A stretch of 64,000 bases of DNA from Dorea sp. 5-2 (GTDB lineage: Bacteria; Bacillota; Clostridia; Lachnospirales; Lachnospiraceae), in NCBI RefSeq assembly GCF_000403455.2, contig NZ_KE159719.1:95157-159156 (forward strand), written 5' to 3'. Below, piece by piece: positions 35,929 to 45,626 of this stretch. The number at the start of each line of letters is the position of its first letter. Positions within the stretch are counted from its first letter, which is position 1. Position numbers and translations under genes: made by a program. Below the pieces are notes generated by a model, which was not told the origin of the DNA, ran no database searches, and saw only the letters and a program-made list of their open reading frames with translations.

Positions 35929-36090
35929 TGTAGTGTCTGCATTATATCTGGTGAAACTCCGCAGAATAAATTTTCATCAGCAAGGCGGAGAAGGGAGGCG
36001 ATGCGGTGGCATCGTTGACCGCCGACAACGTAGCCTGATGGAAATTTAGGCAAGGAGGTTTGCCTGAATATAATGCAGACACTACACTAG
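35925..36090. repeat. 166-bp structured element with 22-bp perfect terminal inverted repeats
   Basis: CTAGTGTAGTGTCTGCATTA(TA) at 35925-35946 is exactly complementary to 36069-36090. Inside, AAATTTTCATCAG pairs with CTGATGGAAATTT and CGATG/CATCG forms a hairpin. Further GC-rich helices are possible. It begins in the argJ stop codon and ends 78 bases before argB. It has no coding capacity. It fits a MITE-like element or a cloverleaf RNA; it might also affect argB expression. Confidence 0.85.
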
Positions 36091-36168
36091 TACATTATAT
36101 ATGCAGATATTACACAAGAAATAGTATTGCAGCCATAATATAGAATGCATGTAAAGGAGTCAGCAATC

Positions 36169-37068
36169 ATGAATCAGTCAATGCAGAAATATCTGGACAA
36201 AGCGGAGGTGCTGATCGAGGCGCTTCCATATATCCAGCGATTTAACCGGAAGATCATTGTAGTGAAATACGGCGGGAGCGCAATGGTGGATGAGCAGCTA
36301 AAGGAACAGGTCATCCAGGACGTAACGCTTCTTAAACTGGTAGGATTCAAGCCGATCATCGTCCATGGAGGCGGTAAAGAGATCAGCAAGTGGGTCGGCA
36401 AGGTAGGCATGGAGCCGGAATTTGTAAATGGGCTTCGAGTGACGGACGAGGCGACGATGGAGCTTGCCGAGATGGTGCTCGGCAAGGTGAATAAAGGCCT
36501 TGTACAGCTGGTGGAAAGCCTTGGAGTGCGCGCGATCGGGATAAGCGGGAAAGACGGCGCACTGCTGAGGGTCGATAAGAAGTACGCGGACGGAGAAGAT
36601 ATTGGATTCGTAGGAGAAGTCAAGGAAGTCAATGCGGATATTTTATACGACCTGTTGGAGAAAGATTTTCTTCCAATTGTGTGTCCGGTGGGAATGGATG
36701 ATGAATATCAGACATATAATATCAATGCGGATGACGCAGCGTGTGCCATCGCAAGAGCGGTTCATGCGGAGAAGCTGGCATTTTTAACGGATATTGAAGG
36801 AGTCTATAAGGATCCGAAAGATCCGTCTACGTTGATATCGGAACTGCGTGTATCGGAAGGAAAGGCACTGATGGAAGAGGGATACATCGGAGGCGGTATG
36901 CTGCCGAAGCTTCAGAATTGCATAGACGCCATTGAGAATGGGGTATCAAGGGTGCATATTCTGGACGGAAGAATCCCGCACTGCCTGCTTCTTGAAATCT
37001 TTACCAATAAAGGGATCGGTACGGCAATGCTGAATGACAGCGAAGAAAAGTTCTATCATGGCGAATGA
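36169..37068 (+). CDS. argB: Acetylglutamate kinase
   Basis: A 299-residue amino-acid kinase phosphorylating N-acetylglutamate. Features are [19 protein letters not shown] (nucleotide and substrate Gly loops), NINADDAAC and [10 protein letters not shown]. The start at 36169 follows AAAGGAG. An N-terminal helix ([23 protein letters not shown]) of the kind used in hexameric, arginine-inhibited enzymes is present, so feedback inhibition is plausible. Confidence 0.97.
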   Translation: MNQSMQKYLDKAEVLIEALPYIQRFNRKIIVVKYGGSAMVDEQLKEQVIQDVTLLKLVGFKPIIVHGGGKEISKWVGKVGMEPEFVNGLRVTDEATMELAEMVLGKVNKGLVQLVESLGVRAIGISGKDGALLRVDKKYADGEDIGFVGEVKEVNADILYDLLEKDFLPIVCPVGMDDEYQTYNINADDAACAIARAVHAEKLAFLTDIEGVYKDPKDPSTLISELRVSEGKALMEEGYIGGGMLPKLQNCIDAIENGVSRVHILDGRIPHCLLLEIFTNKGIGTAMLNDSEEKFYHGE

Positions 37069-37161
37069 TCGTACGGAAGAAAAGCAGATAGGATTCAGAT
37101 AAATGGAGTGCTGTCAGACAAATAGGGAACATATAAGAGAAATTTTATTGTGGAGAAAGAA

Positions 37162-38337
37162 ATGAATCAATATATAGAAGAAACAAAAAAAGGACTTGTA
37201 CATACCTATAACCGTTTCCCGGTCGTGCTTGAGAAGGGAGAAGGGGTATATCTGTATGATACAGAAGGGAAGAAATATCTTGATTTCGCGGCAGGGATCG
37301 CGGTGTGCGGATTAGGCTATGGGAATCAAGAACTGAATCAGGCTCTGAAGGATCAGATTGATGCGTTGACACATACTTCGAATCTGTACTACAATACGAC
37401 TTGCGGGGAAGCGGCAAAAGCGCTGAAGCGGATTACCGGCATGGATCGTGTGTTTTTCACGAACAGTGGAACCGAGGCGATCGAGGGAGCATTGAAAGCC
37501 GCGCGTAAATATGCCTGGAAGAAAGGGACCGGGCGGTATGAATTTATTGCCATGGAGAATTCATTTCACGGCAGAAGTATCGGCGCGGTGTCCGTGACGG
37601 GAAGCGAGGCTTACCGTACCCCCTTTGAACCGATGCTTCCGGGAGTCAGATTTGCAGAATTTAATAACCTGGAGAGTGTAGAAGCTCTGGTTACGGACCG
37701 CACATGTGCGATCATTTTGGAGCCGCTTCAAGGAGAAGGCGGTATCCATCCGGCATCGCAGGAATTCATGGAAGGGATCCGCAGGCTCTGTGACAGAGAA
37801 GGGATCCTTATGATCTGTGATGAGATCCAGTGCGGTATGGGAAGGACAGGCTCTATGTTCGCATGGCAGTCTTATGGAACGAAGCCGGATATCATGGCAA
37901 TGGCAAAAGCCATCGGGAGCGGTATCCCGGTAGGGGCATTTGCCATGACGGAAGAGACGGCAGAATATTCTCTGGAACCGGGAGATCATGGGACGACCTA
38001 TGGCGGCAATCCGCTGGCGTGCGCCGCAGTAGCAAAGACGGTAGAGATCTTCGAGAGAGAGGATCTGGTAGGGCATGTATGCAAAACAGGGGCGTATCTG
38101 AGGGAAAAATTAGATGCGCTGGCAGCAGGATCAGACCTGATAGAAGAGCGGAGAGGAAAAGGGCTGATACAAGGGCTCAAAGTCAGAAAACCGGCAGGAG
38201 AGATCATCAACCGGGCGCTTGAGGAAGGGCTGCTGATCATCAGCGCGAAGGATAACGTCATACGGCTGGTGCCGCCGCTGATCATTGAAGAGAAGCATAT
38301 AGATGAGATGATGAATATCCTGAGAAAGATATTGTAA
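37162..38337 (+). CDS. argD: Acetylornithine aminotransferase
   Basis: A 391-residue class III PLP-dependent aminotransferase. NSGTEAIEGALKAARKY and FHGRSIGAVSVTG bind PLP. ICDEIQCGMGRTG precedes the Schiff-base Lys in DIMAMAKAIGSGIPVGAF. The start ATG at 37162 follows GGAGAAAG; a GTG at 37150 is also in frame. Last gene of the arg cluster. argF and argH are not in the window. Confidence 0.96.
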   Translation: MNQYIEETKKGLVHTYNRFPVVLEKGEGVYLYDTEGKKYLDFAAGIAVCGLGYGNQELNQALKDQIDALTHTSNLYYNTTCGEAAKALKRITGMDRVFFTNSGTEAIEGALKAARKYAWKKGTGRYEFIAMENSFHGRSIGAVSVTGSEAYRTPFEPMLPGVRFAEFNNLESVEALVTDRTCAIILEPLQGEGGIHPASQEFMEGIRRLCDREGILMICDEIQCGMGRTGSMFAWQSYGTKPDIMAMAKAIGSGIPVGAFAMTEETAEYSLEPGDHGTTYGGNPLACAAVAKTVEIFEREDLVGHVCKTGAYLREKLDALAAGSDLIEERRGKGLIQGLKVRKPAGEIINRALEEGLLIISAKDNVIRLVPPLIIEEKHIDEMMNILRKIL

Positions 38338-38451
38338 AAGGGATATTGTAAACAGGATAGAAAACCATTCATTTGGATATACTATTTCAGAAAAGAAGAT
38401 ATTTCGAAGAAGAGAAGAAATATCTGTGATTCAGACTGGGAGGTATAGAGA

Positions 38452-38883
38452 ATGATTGGTTTTTTTATTGCACTTTTGTCAGGCGCGCTTATGAGCGTGC
38501 AGGGTGTGTTCAATACACAAGTTACGAAGACGACGGGGATGTGGGTCAGTAATGCGTGGGTGCAGCTGACGGCATTTGCAGTATGTATCGCGGCATGGCT
38601 GATCGCCGGGCGGGATAATGTAATGACACTTACGAAAGTAGAACCTCGATATGTTCTTCTTGGCGGTGTGATCGGCGCGGGCATCACGCTGACGGTTATC
38701 AAGAGTATGGAACAGCTCGGACCGGCAAAAGCGGCGCTGCTTATCGTGATCGCGCAGCTGATCATAGCGTATGTGATAGAGCTTCTGGGACTTTTTGGAG
38801 TAGAAAAGGAACCACTTGAGTGGAGAAAGATAATCGGGATGGTAATTGCGCTGATTGGAGTTGCAATTTTTCAGTGGAAATAG
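38452..38883 (+). CDS. YdcZ-type DMT transporter
   Basis: A 143-residue protein with about five transmembrane helices (starts MIGFFIALLSGALMSVQGVFNTQ; includes VLLGGVIGAGITLTVIKSMEQLGPAKAALLIVIAQL). Pattern and length match the YdcZ (DUF606) half-size drug/metabolite transporters, which act as dimers. Substrate unknown. Confidence 0.88.
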   Translation: MIGFFIALLSGALMSVQGVFNTQVTKTTGMWVSNAWVQLTAFAVCIAAWLIAGRDNVMTLTKVEPRYVLLGGVIGAGITLTVIKSMEQLGPAKAALLIVIAQLIIAYVIELLGLFGVEKEPLEWRKIIGMVIALIGVAIFQWK

Positions 38884-38948
38884 TACAATGATTAAGACAT
38901 GGATATGCGGGGTATTTGCAGTTTCGGCAGACTGTAAAGGAGTAAGAT

Positions 38949-39668
38949 ATGCATAGAAAGATGTCACGTAAGTTATATATTATTTATACTTTTGTTATAA
39001 TTGCCGCTATTTTGTCGTTTGCCGGATGTTCCGGAGAAAAAGAAGAGTGTGTAGAAGAACTGACAGAGCTTCGTGCGGCAGAAGAAGTACCAGAGGAAGA
39101 AGTGTCCAAAGGAGAAGGATCCGAGGAAGAAGAATTCCAAGAAGAACGAAAAGAAGAGGTTTCCGACGAGGAAGAGATGCAAGAGTCTGCACAGGGAGAA
39201 TCTGGTACGATCTGTGTCCATGTATGCGGAAGAGTGGCGCATCCGGGCGTCTATGTACTTCCTTCCGGAAGCAGGATATACGAGGCAGTGGAGGCGGCAG
39301 GCGGGTTAAGCGAAGATGCGGCAGGAGAGCAGCTGAATCAAGCGGCGCAGATGGAGGACGGGCAGCAGATCTATGTCCCGTCCAGAGAAGAAGCGGAGCA
39401 GGGGATCACAGGCGGCCAAAGACTGGCGGATAGTCCCGGAGCAAAGCCTGCAGCAGGGGATACGGAAGCTAAGGACGGCAGGGTAAGTATTAATACGGCG
39501 TCAAAGGAACAATTGATGACACTGAATGGGATCGGTGAGGCAAAAGCAGCAGCCATTATCCGTTACAGAGAAGAACACGGCGGATTTCAGAAGATTGAAG
39601 AACTGAAAGAAGTCGAAGGGATTAAGGAAGGCGTATTTAACAAAGTCAAAGATCAGATTATAATTTAA
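38949..39668 (+). CDS. comEA: ComEA-family DNA-binding lipoprotein
   Basis: A 239-residue protein. The signal has a lipobox-like FAGC (Cys at about 26). A Glu-rich linker (about 30-80) is followed by a SLBB domain (about 87-145, VCGRVAHPGVYVLPSGSRI) and a helix-hairpin-helix DNA-binding domain (about 180-239, INTASKEQLMTLNGIGEAKA). It binds DNA outside the membrane for uptake by ComEC, which lies 3 kb downstream. The acidic linker is unusually long. Confidence 0.92.
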   Translation: MHRKMSRKLYIIYTFVIIAAILSFAGCSGEKEECVEELTELRAAEEVPEEEVSKGEGSEEEEFQEERKEEVSDEEEMQESAQGESGTICVHVCGRVAHPGVYVLPSGSRIYEAVEAAGGLSEDAAGEQLNQAAQMEDGQQIYVPSREEAEQGITGGQRLADSPGAKPAAGDTEAKDGRVSINTASKEQLMTLNGIGEAKAAAIIRYREEHGGFQKIEELKEVEGIKEGVFNKVKDQIII

Positions 39669-39696
39669 GCAAGTAAGCAGTTGAGGGAGAGGACAG

Positions 39697-40386
39697 ATGA
39701 GCAGAAGGGTATTGGTTGTGGATGACGAGAAATTAATCGTGAAGGGGATTCGTTTCAGTCTTGAACAGGATGGGATGAAGGTAGACTGTGCTTATGACGG
39801 GGAAGAGGCGCTTAAGTTGGCGAAAGAGAATGCCTATGATATGATTTTGTTAGATATAATGCTTCCAAAACACGATGGGTTTGAAGTGTGCCAGCAGATC
39901 CGGGAATTTTCGGACGTGCCGGTGGTAATGCTGACGGCAAGAAGCGAAGATATGGATAAGATACTGGGACTTGAATACGGGGCGGACGATTATATCACGA
40001 AGCCTTTTAATATACTGGAAGTGAAAGCACGGATCAAGGCGATCATGCGCCGCACCAGCAAGAGAGATCAGGAGCAGCCGAGCGATAAGATGATCATAAA
40101 AGGAAGCATGAAGATTGACTGCGAAAGCCGGCGGGTAGTGATCGACGAGAAGGAAGTGAATCTGACCGCGAAAGAATTCGACCTTCTTGAACTTCTTGCA
40201 ATGAATCCGAATAAAGTATACAGCCGGGAGAATCTTCTGAATATCGTGTGGGGATATGAATATCCCGGAGATGCGAGGACAGTAGACGTACATATCCGAA
40301 GGCTGAGAGAAAAGATTGAGACGAATCCGAGTGATCCGAAATACGTCTATACAAAATGGGGAGTTGGTTATTATTTCAGGGGTTAA
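39697..40386 (+). CDS. OmpR/WalR-like response regulator
   Basis: A 229-residue regulator: receiver with VVDDEKLIVKG, phospho-Asp in MILLDIMLPK and Lys in YITKPFN; winged helix at about 130-229. It overlaps the kinase gene downstream. It sits between comEA and comEC, so it may set their expression along with the envelope lipoprotein; targets unknown. Confidence 0.93.
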   Translation: MSRRVLVVDDEKLIVKGIRFSLEQDGMKVDCAYDGEEALKLAKENAYDMILLDIMLPKHDGFEVCQQIREFSDVPVVMLTARSEDMDKILGLEYGADDYITKPFNILEVKARIKAIMRRTSKRDQEQPSDKMIIKGSMKIDCESRRVVIDEKEVNLTAKEFDLLELLAMNPNKVYSRENLLNIVWGYEYPGDARTVDVHIRRLREKIETNPSDPKYVYTKWGVGYYFRG

Positions 40387-41809
40387 GAAATATCTGAAAT
40401 GGAATGTCTTAAAGAGCCTCCGCGTCAGGATCCTCCTGCTGGTGATACTGGTGGGAGTGATCCCGACGCTGATCTTATATGAGGTGACATTAAGAAGTTA
40501 TGAGAAGAGGGAAGTAGAGATAAGAACCGCAGAGATACAGAATCAGTGTACAATTCTTTGTAATCAGTTGAGTGATTCTAATTATCTGACTGGCGAGACA
40601 TCGGATGTGGTGAGGTCGGAATTAGTTCAGATATCTAATATCTATAGCGGACGGGTCCTGGTGATCGATCAGGATTTCCGTATTCAGGAAGATACCTATG
40701 ATATGGATAAAGGAAAGACGATCGTGTCAGAAGATGTTATCCGGTGCTTTCAGGGTAAAGGCACCAGTAATTATGATGCGAAAAATCAATATATCGAAGT
40801 TACTTCGCCGGTTTATAATAAAGGAAACGAGGATGTGACGGGAGTGATGCTGATCAGTGTATCGACAGAGATGATCGCGGACAGTATGCAGATCATGGCG
40901 GAGAGGATCCAGATCATGTGTCTGGCAAGCGGGTTGGTGGTCGTGATCCTTGCTTTTGCCGCGGGATTTGTCATGGTACGGCCTTTTCAGCGGATCAACC
41001 AGTCGATCGCGGCTGTGACGGAGGGATATGAGGACGATTATCTTCATGAGAATACATATACGGAGACGATGCTGATATCAGACTCTTTTAATAAGATGTT
41101 GGGAAGGATGAAAGTTCTGGATGATTCCAGAAAAGAATTCGTATCGAATGTATCGCATGAGCTGAAGACACCGCTGACTTCTATGAAGGTGCTGGCGGAT
41201 TCTCTGCTGATCCAGGAAGATGTTCCGGCAGAGTTATATAAGGAATTCATGGGCGATCTGTCAGAAGAGATTGAAAGAGAGAACAAGATCATCAATGATC
41301 TGTTGTCGCTGGTGAAGATGGATAAGACGGCGAATACATTGAACGTCAAGTCTGAAAATATGAATACGCTGATAGAAAGAATATTGAAGCGTCTTAGGCC
41401 GATAGCCGCAACGCACAATATAGAAGTGGTATTTGAAAGCTTTCGTCCGGTGACGGCAGAAGTGGACGAAGTGAAGCTTACCCTTGCGATCTCTAATCTT
41501 GTTGAGAATGCGATCAAGTATAATAAAGAGAATGGTTGGATCCATGTATCTTTGAATGCGGATCATAAGAACTGTTATATTGAAGTTGCGGATTCCGGGA
41601 TCGGTATTCCGAAAGAAGCTGTTGAACATGTATTTGAGAGATTCTATCGTGTGGACAAGTCACACTCCAGAGAGATCGGAGGGACAGGGCTTGGTCTTGC
41701 CATTGCAAGAAGTGCGGTGGTTATGCACCGGGGAGCGATCAAGGTCTTTAGCCAGTATGGCGCGGGAACAACGTTTACGGTGCGAATACCGCTGACATAC
41801 GTTTCTTAA
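40364..41809 (+). CDS. WalK-like sensor histidine kinase
   Basis: About 481 residues. The frame has no ATG near the expected start; TTG at 40364, close after GGGGAG, is my choice, giving a 23-base overlap with the regulator. Two helices (at about 20-40 and 180-205) flank a sensor domain of about 140 residues. HAMP, His in NVSHELKTPLTSM and an ATPase domain with GGTGLGLAIARS follow. Confidence 0.88.
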   Translation: MVIISGVKKYLKWNVLKSLRVRILLLVILVGVIPTLILYEVTLRSYEKREVEIRTAEIQNQCTILCNQLSDSNYLTGETSDVVRSELVQISNIYSGRVLVIDQDFRIQEDTYDMDKGKTIVSEDVIRCFQGKGTSNYDAKNQYIEVTSPVYNKGNEDVTGVMLISVSTEMIADSMQIMAERIQIMCLASGLVVVILAFAAGFVMVRPFQRINQSIAAVTEGYEDDYLHENTYTETMLISDSFNKMLGRMKVLDDSRKEFVSNVSHELKTPLTSMKVLADSLLIQEDVPAELYKEFMGDLSEEIERENKIINDLLSLVKMDKTANTLNVKSENMNTLIERILKRLRPIAATHNIEVVFESFRPVTAEVDEVKLTLAISNLVENAIKYNKENGWIHVSLNADHKNCYIEVADSGIGIPKEAVEHVFERFYRVDKSHSREIGGTGLGLAIARSAVVMHRGAIKVFSQYGAGTTFTVRIPLTYVS

Positions 41810-41824
41810 GTGGAGGTATACGGT

Positions 41825-41893
41825 ATGAGAGAGAAGATGAGACGGAAGATGCCGGAGCATACAGGGTGTGTATTATGGAGGTATGCGGCATGA
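41825..41893 (+). CDS. Possible 22-residue leader peptide
   Basis: ATG at 41825 has GGAGG 8 bases upstream; the frame reads MREKMRRKMPEHTGCVLWRYAA. It ends in an ATGA overlap with the lipoprotein start. The arrangement suggests translational coupling, but so short a frame may be chance. Confidence 0.3.
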   Translation: MREKMRRKMPEHTGCVLWRYAA

Positions 41894-42831
41894 AGGGAAA
41901 GAGAAGATGGAAGGTGTCCGTGTGTATTTTGTCCTGTCTGGGAATATTAGCGGGGTGTAGTAAGGGAAAAGAGCCGGCGAAGGGCGAGCCTTTTATCTAT
42001 TATGTGAATGCGGAAGGGACGTCGCTGGTACGGGAGGCTTATGAACCGCGAGAAGGAACGATCGACGAGATGATCCGCGATATCCTTCAGGCAATGAAGG
42101 AGGAGACGGATTCGATTGATTATAAAAGCGTATTTCCGAAGAAAGTTCAAGTGAAGAAATGGATCCTGGCAGATGAGCGTCTGGATCTTCATTTTAACAG
42201 TAGTTACAGCGATATGAAGCCCAATGAGGAGATACTTTTTCGTGCGGCGGTCGTGCAGACCTTAGAGCAGATCCACGGCGTTGAATATGTCGGGTTTTTC
42301 GTGGAGGATGAACCTCTGGCGGACAGTGCAGGGAACGAGATCGGATATATGGGAAAGGAATATTTCCTTCTGTATAAAGGGGCTTCGCTTCATCTCTATC
42401 AGTTGGGCGAATTGAAGTTATATTTCGCGAATGAAAATGGGGATAAACTGGTAAAAGAAGAGGTGAGTGTCCGTTATAACAGTAATATCTCTACAGAAAG
42501 GCTGATCATGGATCAGCTGATCAAAGGACCGGCGATCGCCGGATTGAATCCAGTGATCCCGCCGGAGACGAAAGTCATTGGCGTATCCGTCAAAGACGCC
42601 GTATGTTATGTGAATCTTGACGAAGGTTTTCTGAATAACACGTATGTGACAGATCCGCAGCTGACGGTCTATGCAATTGTTAATTCGATCGTAGACGGGG
42701 GCGCCTGCAGCCAGGTTCAGATATCGGTAAACGGAGAGTCGAAGATGGAATATATGGGAAGTGTTGATCTAAGCAAGCCGCTGTCGAGAGATCAGGACTT
42801 TGTGGAAAACGTGAAGGAGAGTGAGAAATGA
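41890..42831 (+). CDS. GerMN-domain lipoprotein
   Basis: A 313-residue lipoprotein: signal with lipobox ILAGC (Cys at about 24) and two GerMN-like domains (about 45-160 and 175-300). The second contains GPAIAGLNPVIPP, VKDAVCYVNLDEGF and VYAIVNSI. GerMN proteins act at the spore or cell envelope. It is encoded between a two-component system and comEC, overlapping comEC by 4 bases. Confidence 0.88.
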   Translation: MKGKRRWKVSVCILSCLGILAGCSKGKEPAKGEPFIYYVNAEGTSLVREAYEPREGTIDEMIRDILQAMKEETDSIDYKSVFPKKVQVKKWILADERLDLHFNSSYSDMKPNEEILFRAAVVQTLEQIHGVEYVGFFVEDEPLADSAGNEIGYMGKEYFLLYKGASLHLYQLGELKLYFANENGDKLVKEEVSVRYNSNISTERLIMDQLIKGPAIAGLNPVIPPETKVIGVSVKDAVCYVNLDEGFLNNTYVTDPQLTVYAIVNSIVDGGACSQVQISVNGESKMEYMGSVDLSKPLSRDQDFVENVKESEK

Positions 42832-45443
42832 GAGACAGGCCTTTGCTGTATCTGTGCCTGGTTATAGCGGCGGCAGTCATGCTGTCCGTATTATTCGGCG
42901 GGGAGAGGTTCATCAGAGAACTTCGTCCCTCAGCCCTTGAGAAAAATATTTCTGAGGGAGAGTCGGTTATCGTCAGAGGACAGGTATACCGTATAGAACA
43001 GAAGGAAGATTATCAGGTATTGTATTTGGAAGAGAATGAGGTCCGATACAAGAGAAGAAAAGATCAAAAACAGTCAGTTCAAAAAGAGTCAGTTCAAAAA
43101 AAGTTAATTCAAAAACAGTCAGATCAGGAACGAACACTTCAAGAATCCAGAGTTATTGTCTATACAGATTCCGACATACAATTTCAGATTGGGAATAAAA
43201 TAGAGCTTACAGGTGAGGTCTCTTTTTTTCAGGGTGCAAGGAATCCAGGGAATTTTGACCAGAAACGCTTTTATCAGATACAGGATATCCATGGGAGGGT
43301 GTGGGCGGAAGAGATTCATGTTGCAGATGCCTGTATCTGGAAATGGAGAGCATATTTTGCAGATCTCAGGCGGAGATGGAAGGATGCGCTGACGGTACAT
43401 ATGGGAGAAGAAGACGGTGCTGTCATGAGCGCGATGATATTGGGGGAGAAAAGCGGGATGGATCAAGAGGTTAAGGCGCTGTATCAGGTGAATGGGATCG
43501 GGCATATTTTGGCGATCTCGGGGCTGCATCTTTCTTTTGTGGGGATTGGGATGTATAAGATACTGCGGCGGCTTACGGGGTCTTATCCTGTTGGAGGGGC
43601 GTTTGGTATTTTATTTCTGGCGCTGTATATTCTTATGGTTGGATTTACCGTATCCGCGGTGCGGGCCTTAGTGATGTTTCTATTCCGGGTAGGGGCGGAT
43701 ATGGCGGGGCGGCATTATGATGCGCCGACAGCGCTTTCTGCGGCGGCGGTTGCGGTGTTAGTGTGGCGGCCGCTCAGTCTGTATGACGGCGGATTCTGGC
43801 TGTCCTTTGGGGCGGTGCTTGCGGTTCTTACTGTGGTGCAGGTGGTGCAGGAAGAAATATCTGTGTACACATTACATAACAATGGACAACAGGTTGGGAC
43901 AAGGACGCAGCAGAGTTCCTTGAAGCAGAATAAGAAAGACAGTCCTTGGGCTGTATATTTAAGGAGATTTTGGGAATATGTAGGGCAGGTGATTTTACAG
44001 GGGTTGACGGCCAGCATCGGTATCAATCTGGTTATTCTTCCGATTCTGCTCTATTATTTCTTTGAATTTCCGATGTATTCTTTTGTCCTGAATCTTTTTG
44101 TGATCCCATTGCTGTCTGTGTTACTGTTTTTGGGGATGGCGGGAAGCCTGCTGGCATTGTGGCTTCCCTCGGTATCTTCCTTCCTATTTTGGGTATGCGG
44201 AAAGATTCTATGCATCTATCAGATGAGCTGCAAGGTAGCGCTTCATCTTCCGGGAGCGAGGCTTGTGGCCGGAAGGCCTGAGATGTGGCAGATTGCGGTA
44301 TATTATGTATTTTTGTTTTTAGGATTGATTCTGCTGAGGTATATCGCATCAATGAAGGAACAGGATAAGCAAGGGGAGGAAAGGGGTCAAGACTATCAGA
44401 GGTATGGAAAGGATCGGTTCATACAATCTAACAGAGTGGATAAATCCATCAGTTTTAATAACAGAATGAGTGGAAGAGCAGGCAGGAGTGCGTGGAAAGG
44501 GTGGCCTGTGGTTTTTCTGTGGACAGTGGGAGTTATTATTTTAACGACTCATTTTGGAGAGTTAGGGAAACTTACGATAGCGGTCTTGGATGTGGGGCAG
44601 GGAGACGGGATTTTCATGAAAGGACCGGAGGGCGGCACCTATCTGGTGGATGGAGGGAGCAGTGATGTAAAAAAGGTGGGACAATACAGGCTGGAGCCAT
44701 TCCTGAAATCCCAAGGAGTCGGGGTGCTTGATTATGTACTGATCTCCCATGGCGACGGCGATCACAGGAACGGTGTAGAAGAGCTGATTGAGAGACAGGA
44801 TATCGGAGTGAAGATCCGGACGCTGGTATTGCCGGTGCAGGAGGCGTGGGATGAGGCTTTGGCGGGTCTGGCAAAGAAAGCAAAAGATTATGGAATCCGC
44901 GTGGTTGTGATAGAGCCTGGACGGAATATCCGGGAAGGGGAAATGGCAATTACGTGTATACAGCCGGGGAATCTGGGAATAAAATCAGAGAACGCCGGAT
45001 TACGGAAGGAAAATACTGTGCCGGAGACAGGCAGTATAATACCTGTGACCGAGAAACTGGAATCGGGTAACGAGGCATCTATGGTATTGGCTGTACAGCA
45101 TGGGAAGTTTGATATGCTTTTGACCGGGGACGTAGAGGGAGAAGGAGAAAAACAGCTTACACAGCAATTAGAAGAGAGATATCCAGATTGTACGTGGGAG
45201 GTTCTTAAAGTAGCGCATCATGGCTCTAAGAATTCGTCAACAGAAGAAGTTCTTCAACAGATTCAGCCAGCTTATGCGTTCATTTCCGCAGGACAAGAGA
45301 ATCGGTATGCGCATCCGCATCAGGAAACGATAGAGAGACTTGCAGACGTTGGTTGTAAAATCTATTCTACGCAGGAAAATGGGGCGATTATAGTGGAGGT
45401 GGAGGATGGGGAATTATCAAGAATGGAGAAATGGCAAAGATAG
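42828..45443 (+). CDS. comEC: ComEC/Rec2 DNA-uptake channel
   Basis: An 871-residue membrane protein. Order: two helices, an OB-like domain with a Gln/Lys-rich insert (about 80-105), the ComEC membrane domain (about 190-520; NGIGHILAISGLHLSF), and a C-terminal metallo-beta-lactamase domain (about 580-870; LDVGQGDGIF, ISHGDGDHRNG, VAHHGSKNSS). It carries single-stranded DNA across the membrane. All main motifs are intact. comEB and pilus genes are not seen here. Confidence 0.94.
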   Translation: MRDRPLLYLCLVIAAAVMLSVLFGGERFIRELRPSALEKNISEGESVIVRGQVYRIEQKEDYQVLYLEENEVRYKRRKDQKQSVQKESVQKKLIQKQSDQERTLQESRVIVYTDSDIQFQIGNKIELTGEVSFFQGARNPGNFDQKRFYQIQDIHGRVWAEEIHVADACIWKWRAYFADLRRRWKDALTVHMGEEDGAVMSAMILGEKSGMDQEVKALYQVNGIGHILAISGLHLSFVGIGMYKILRRLTGSYPVGGAFGILFLALYILMVGFTVSAVRALVMFLFRVGADMAGRHYDAPTALSAAAVAVLVWRPLSLYDGGFWLSFGAVLAVLTVVQVVQEEISVYTLHNNGQQVGTRTQQSSLKQNKKDSPWAVYLRRFWEYVGQVILQGLTASIGINLVILPILLYYFFEFPMYSFVLNLFVIPLLSVLLFLGMAGSLLALWLPSVSSFLFWVCGKILCIYQMSCKVALHLPGARLVAGRPEMWQIAVYYVFLFLGLILLRYIASMKEQDKQGEERGQDYQRYGKDRFIQSNRVDKSISFNNRMSGRAGRSAWKGWPVVFLWTVGVIILTTHFGELGKLTIAVLDVGQGDGIFMKGPEGGTYLVDGGSSDVKKVGQYRLEPFLKSQGVGVLDYVLISHGDGDHRNGVEELIERQDIGVKIRTLVLPVQEAWDEALAGLAKKAKDYGIRVVVIEPGRNIREGEMAITCIQPGNLGIKSENAGLRKENTVPETGSIIPVTEKLESGNEASMVLAVQHGKFDMLLTGDVEGEGEKQLTQQLEERYPDCTWEVLKVAHHGSKNSSTEEVLQQIQPAYAFISAGQENRYAHPHQETIERLADVGCKIYSTQENGAIIVEVEDGELSRMEKWQR

Positions 45444-45626
45444 ATTGAAAAAGGGATACTATGCAATGGAATTTCTATGGAAATGCCGCTGTTTAGTTGT
45501 TATAATGTATTTGGGAATAAACGGAAAATCTAATAGATAAAAAAGTATGCAGCATCATTTGTTTGTTGTAACTGTGAGACGGCATGGAAATTTATGGAAA
45601 TGAAATATGGGAAATAAAGGAGTATT
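45444..45626 (+). other. Gene-free gap after comEC
   Basis: AT-rich, with a TGTTATAAT promoter-like box at about 45499 and no recognisable gene. It marks the change from chromosomal genes to the decayed region. Confidence 0.4.

Noticed and set aside
35925..36090. Simple rho-independent terminator after argJ
   Set aside because: The 22-bp arms are 122 bases apart, no T-run follows and the interior is itself structured.
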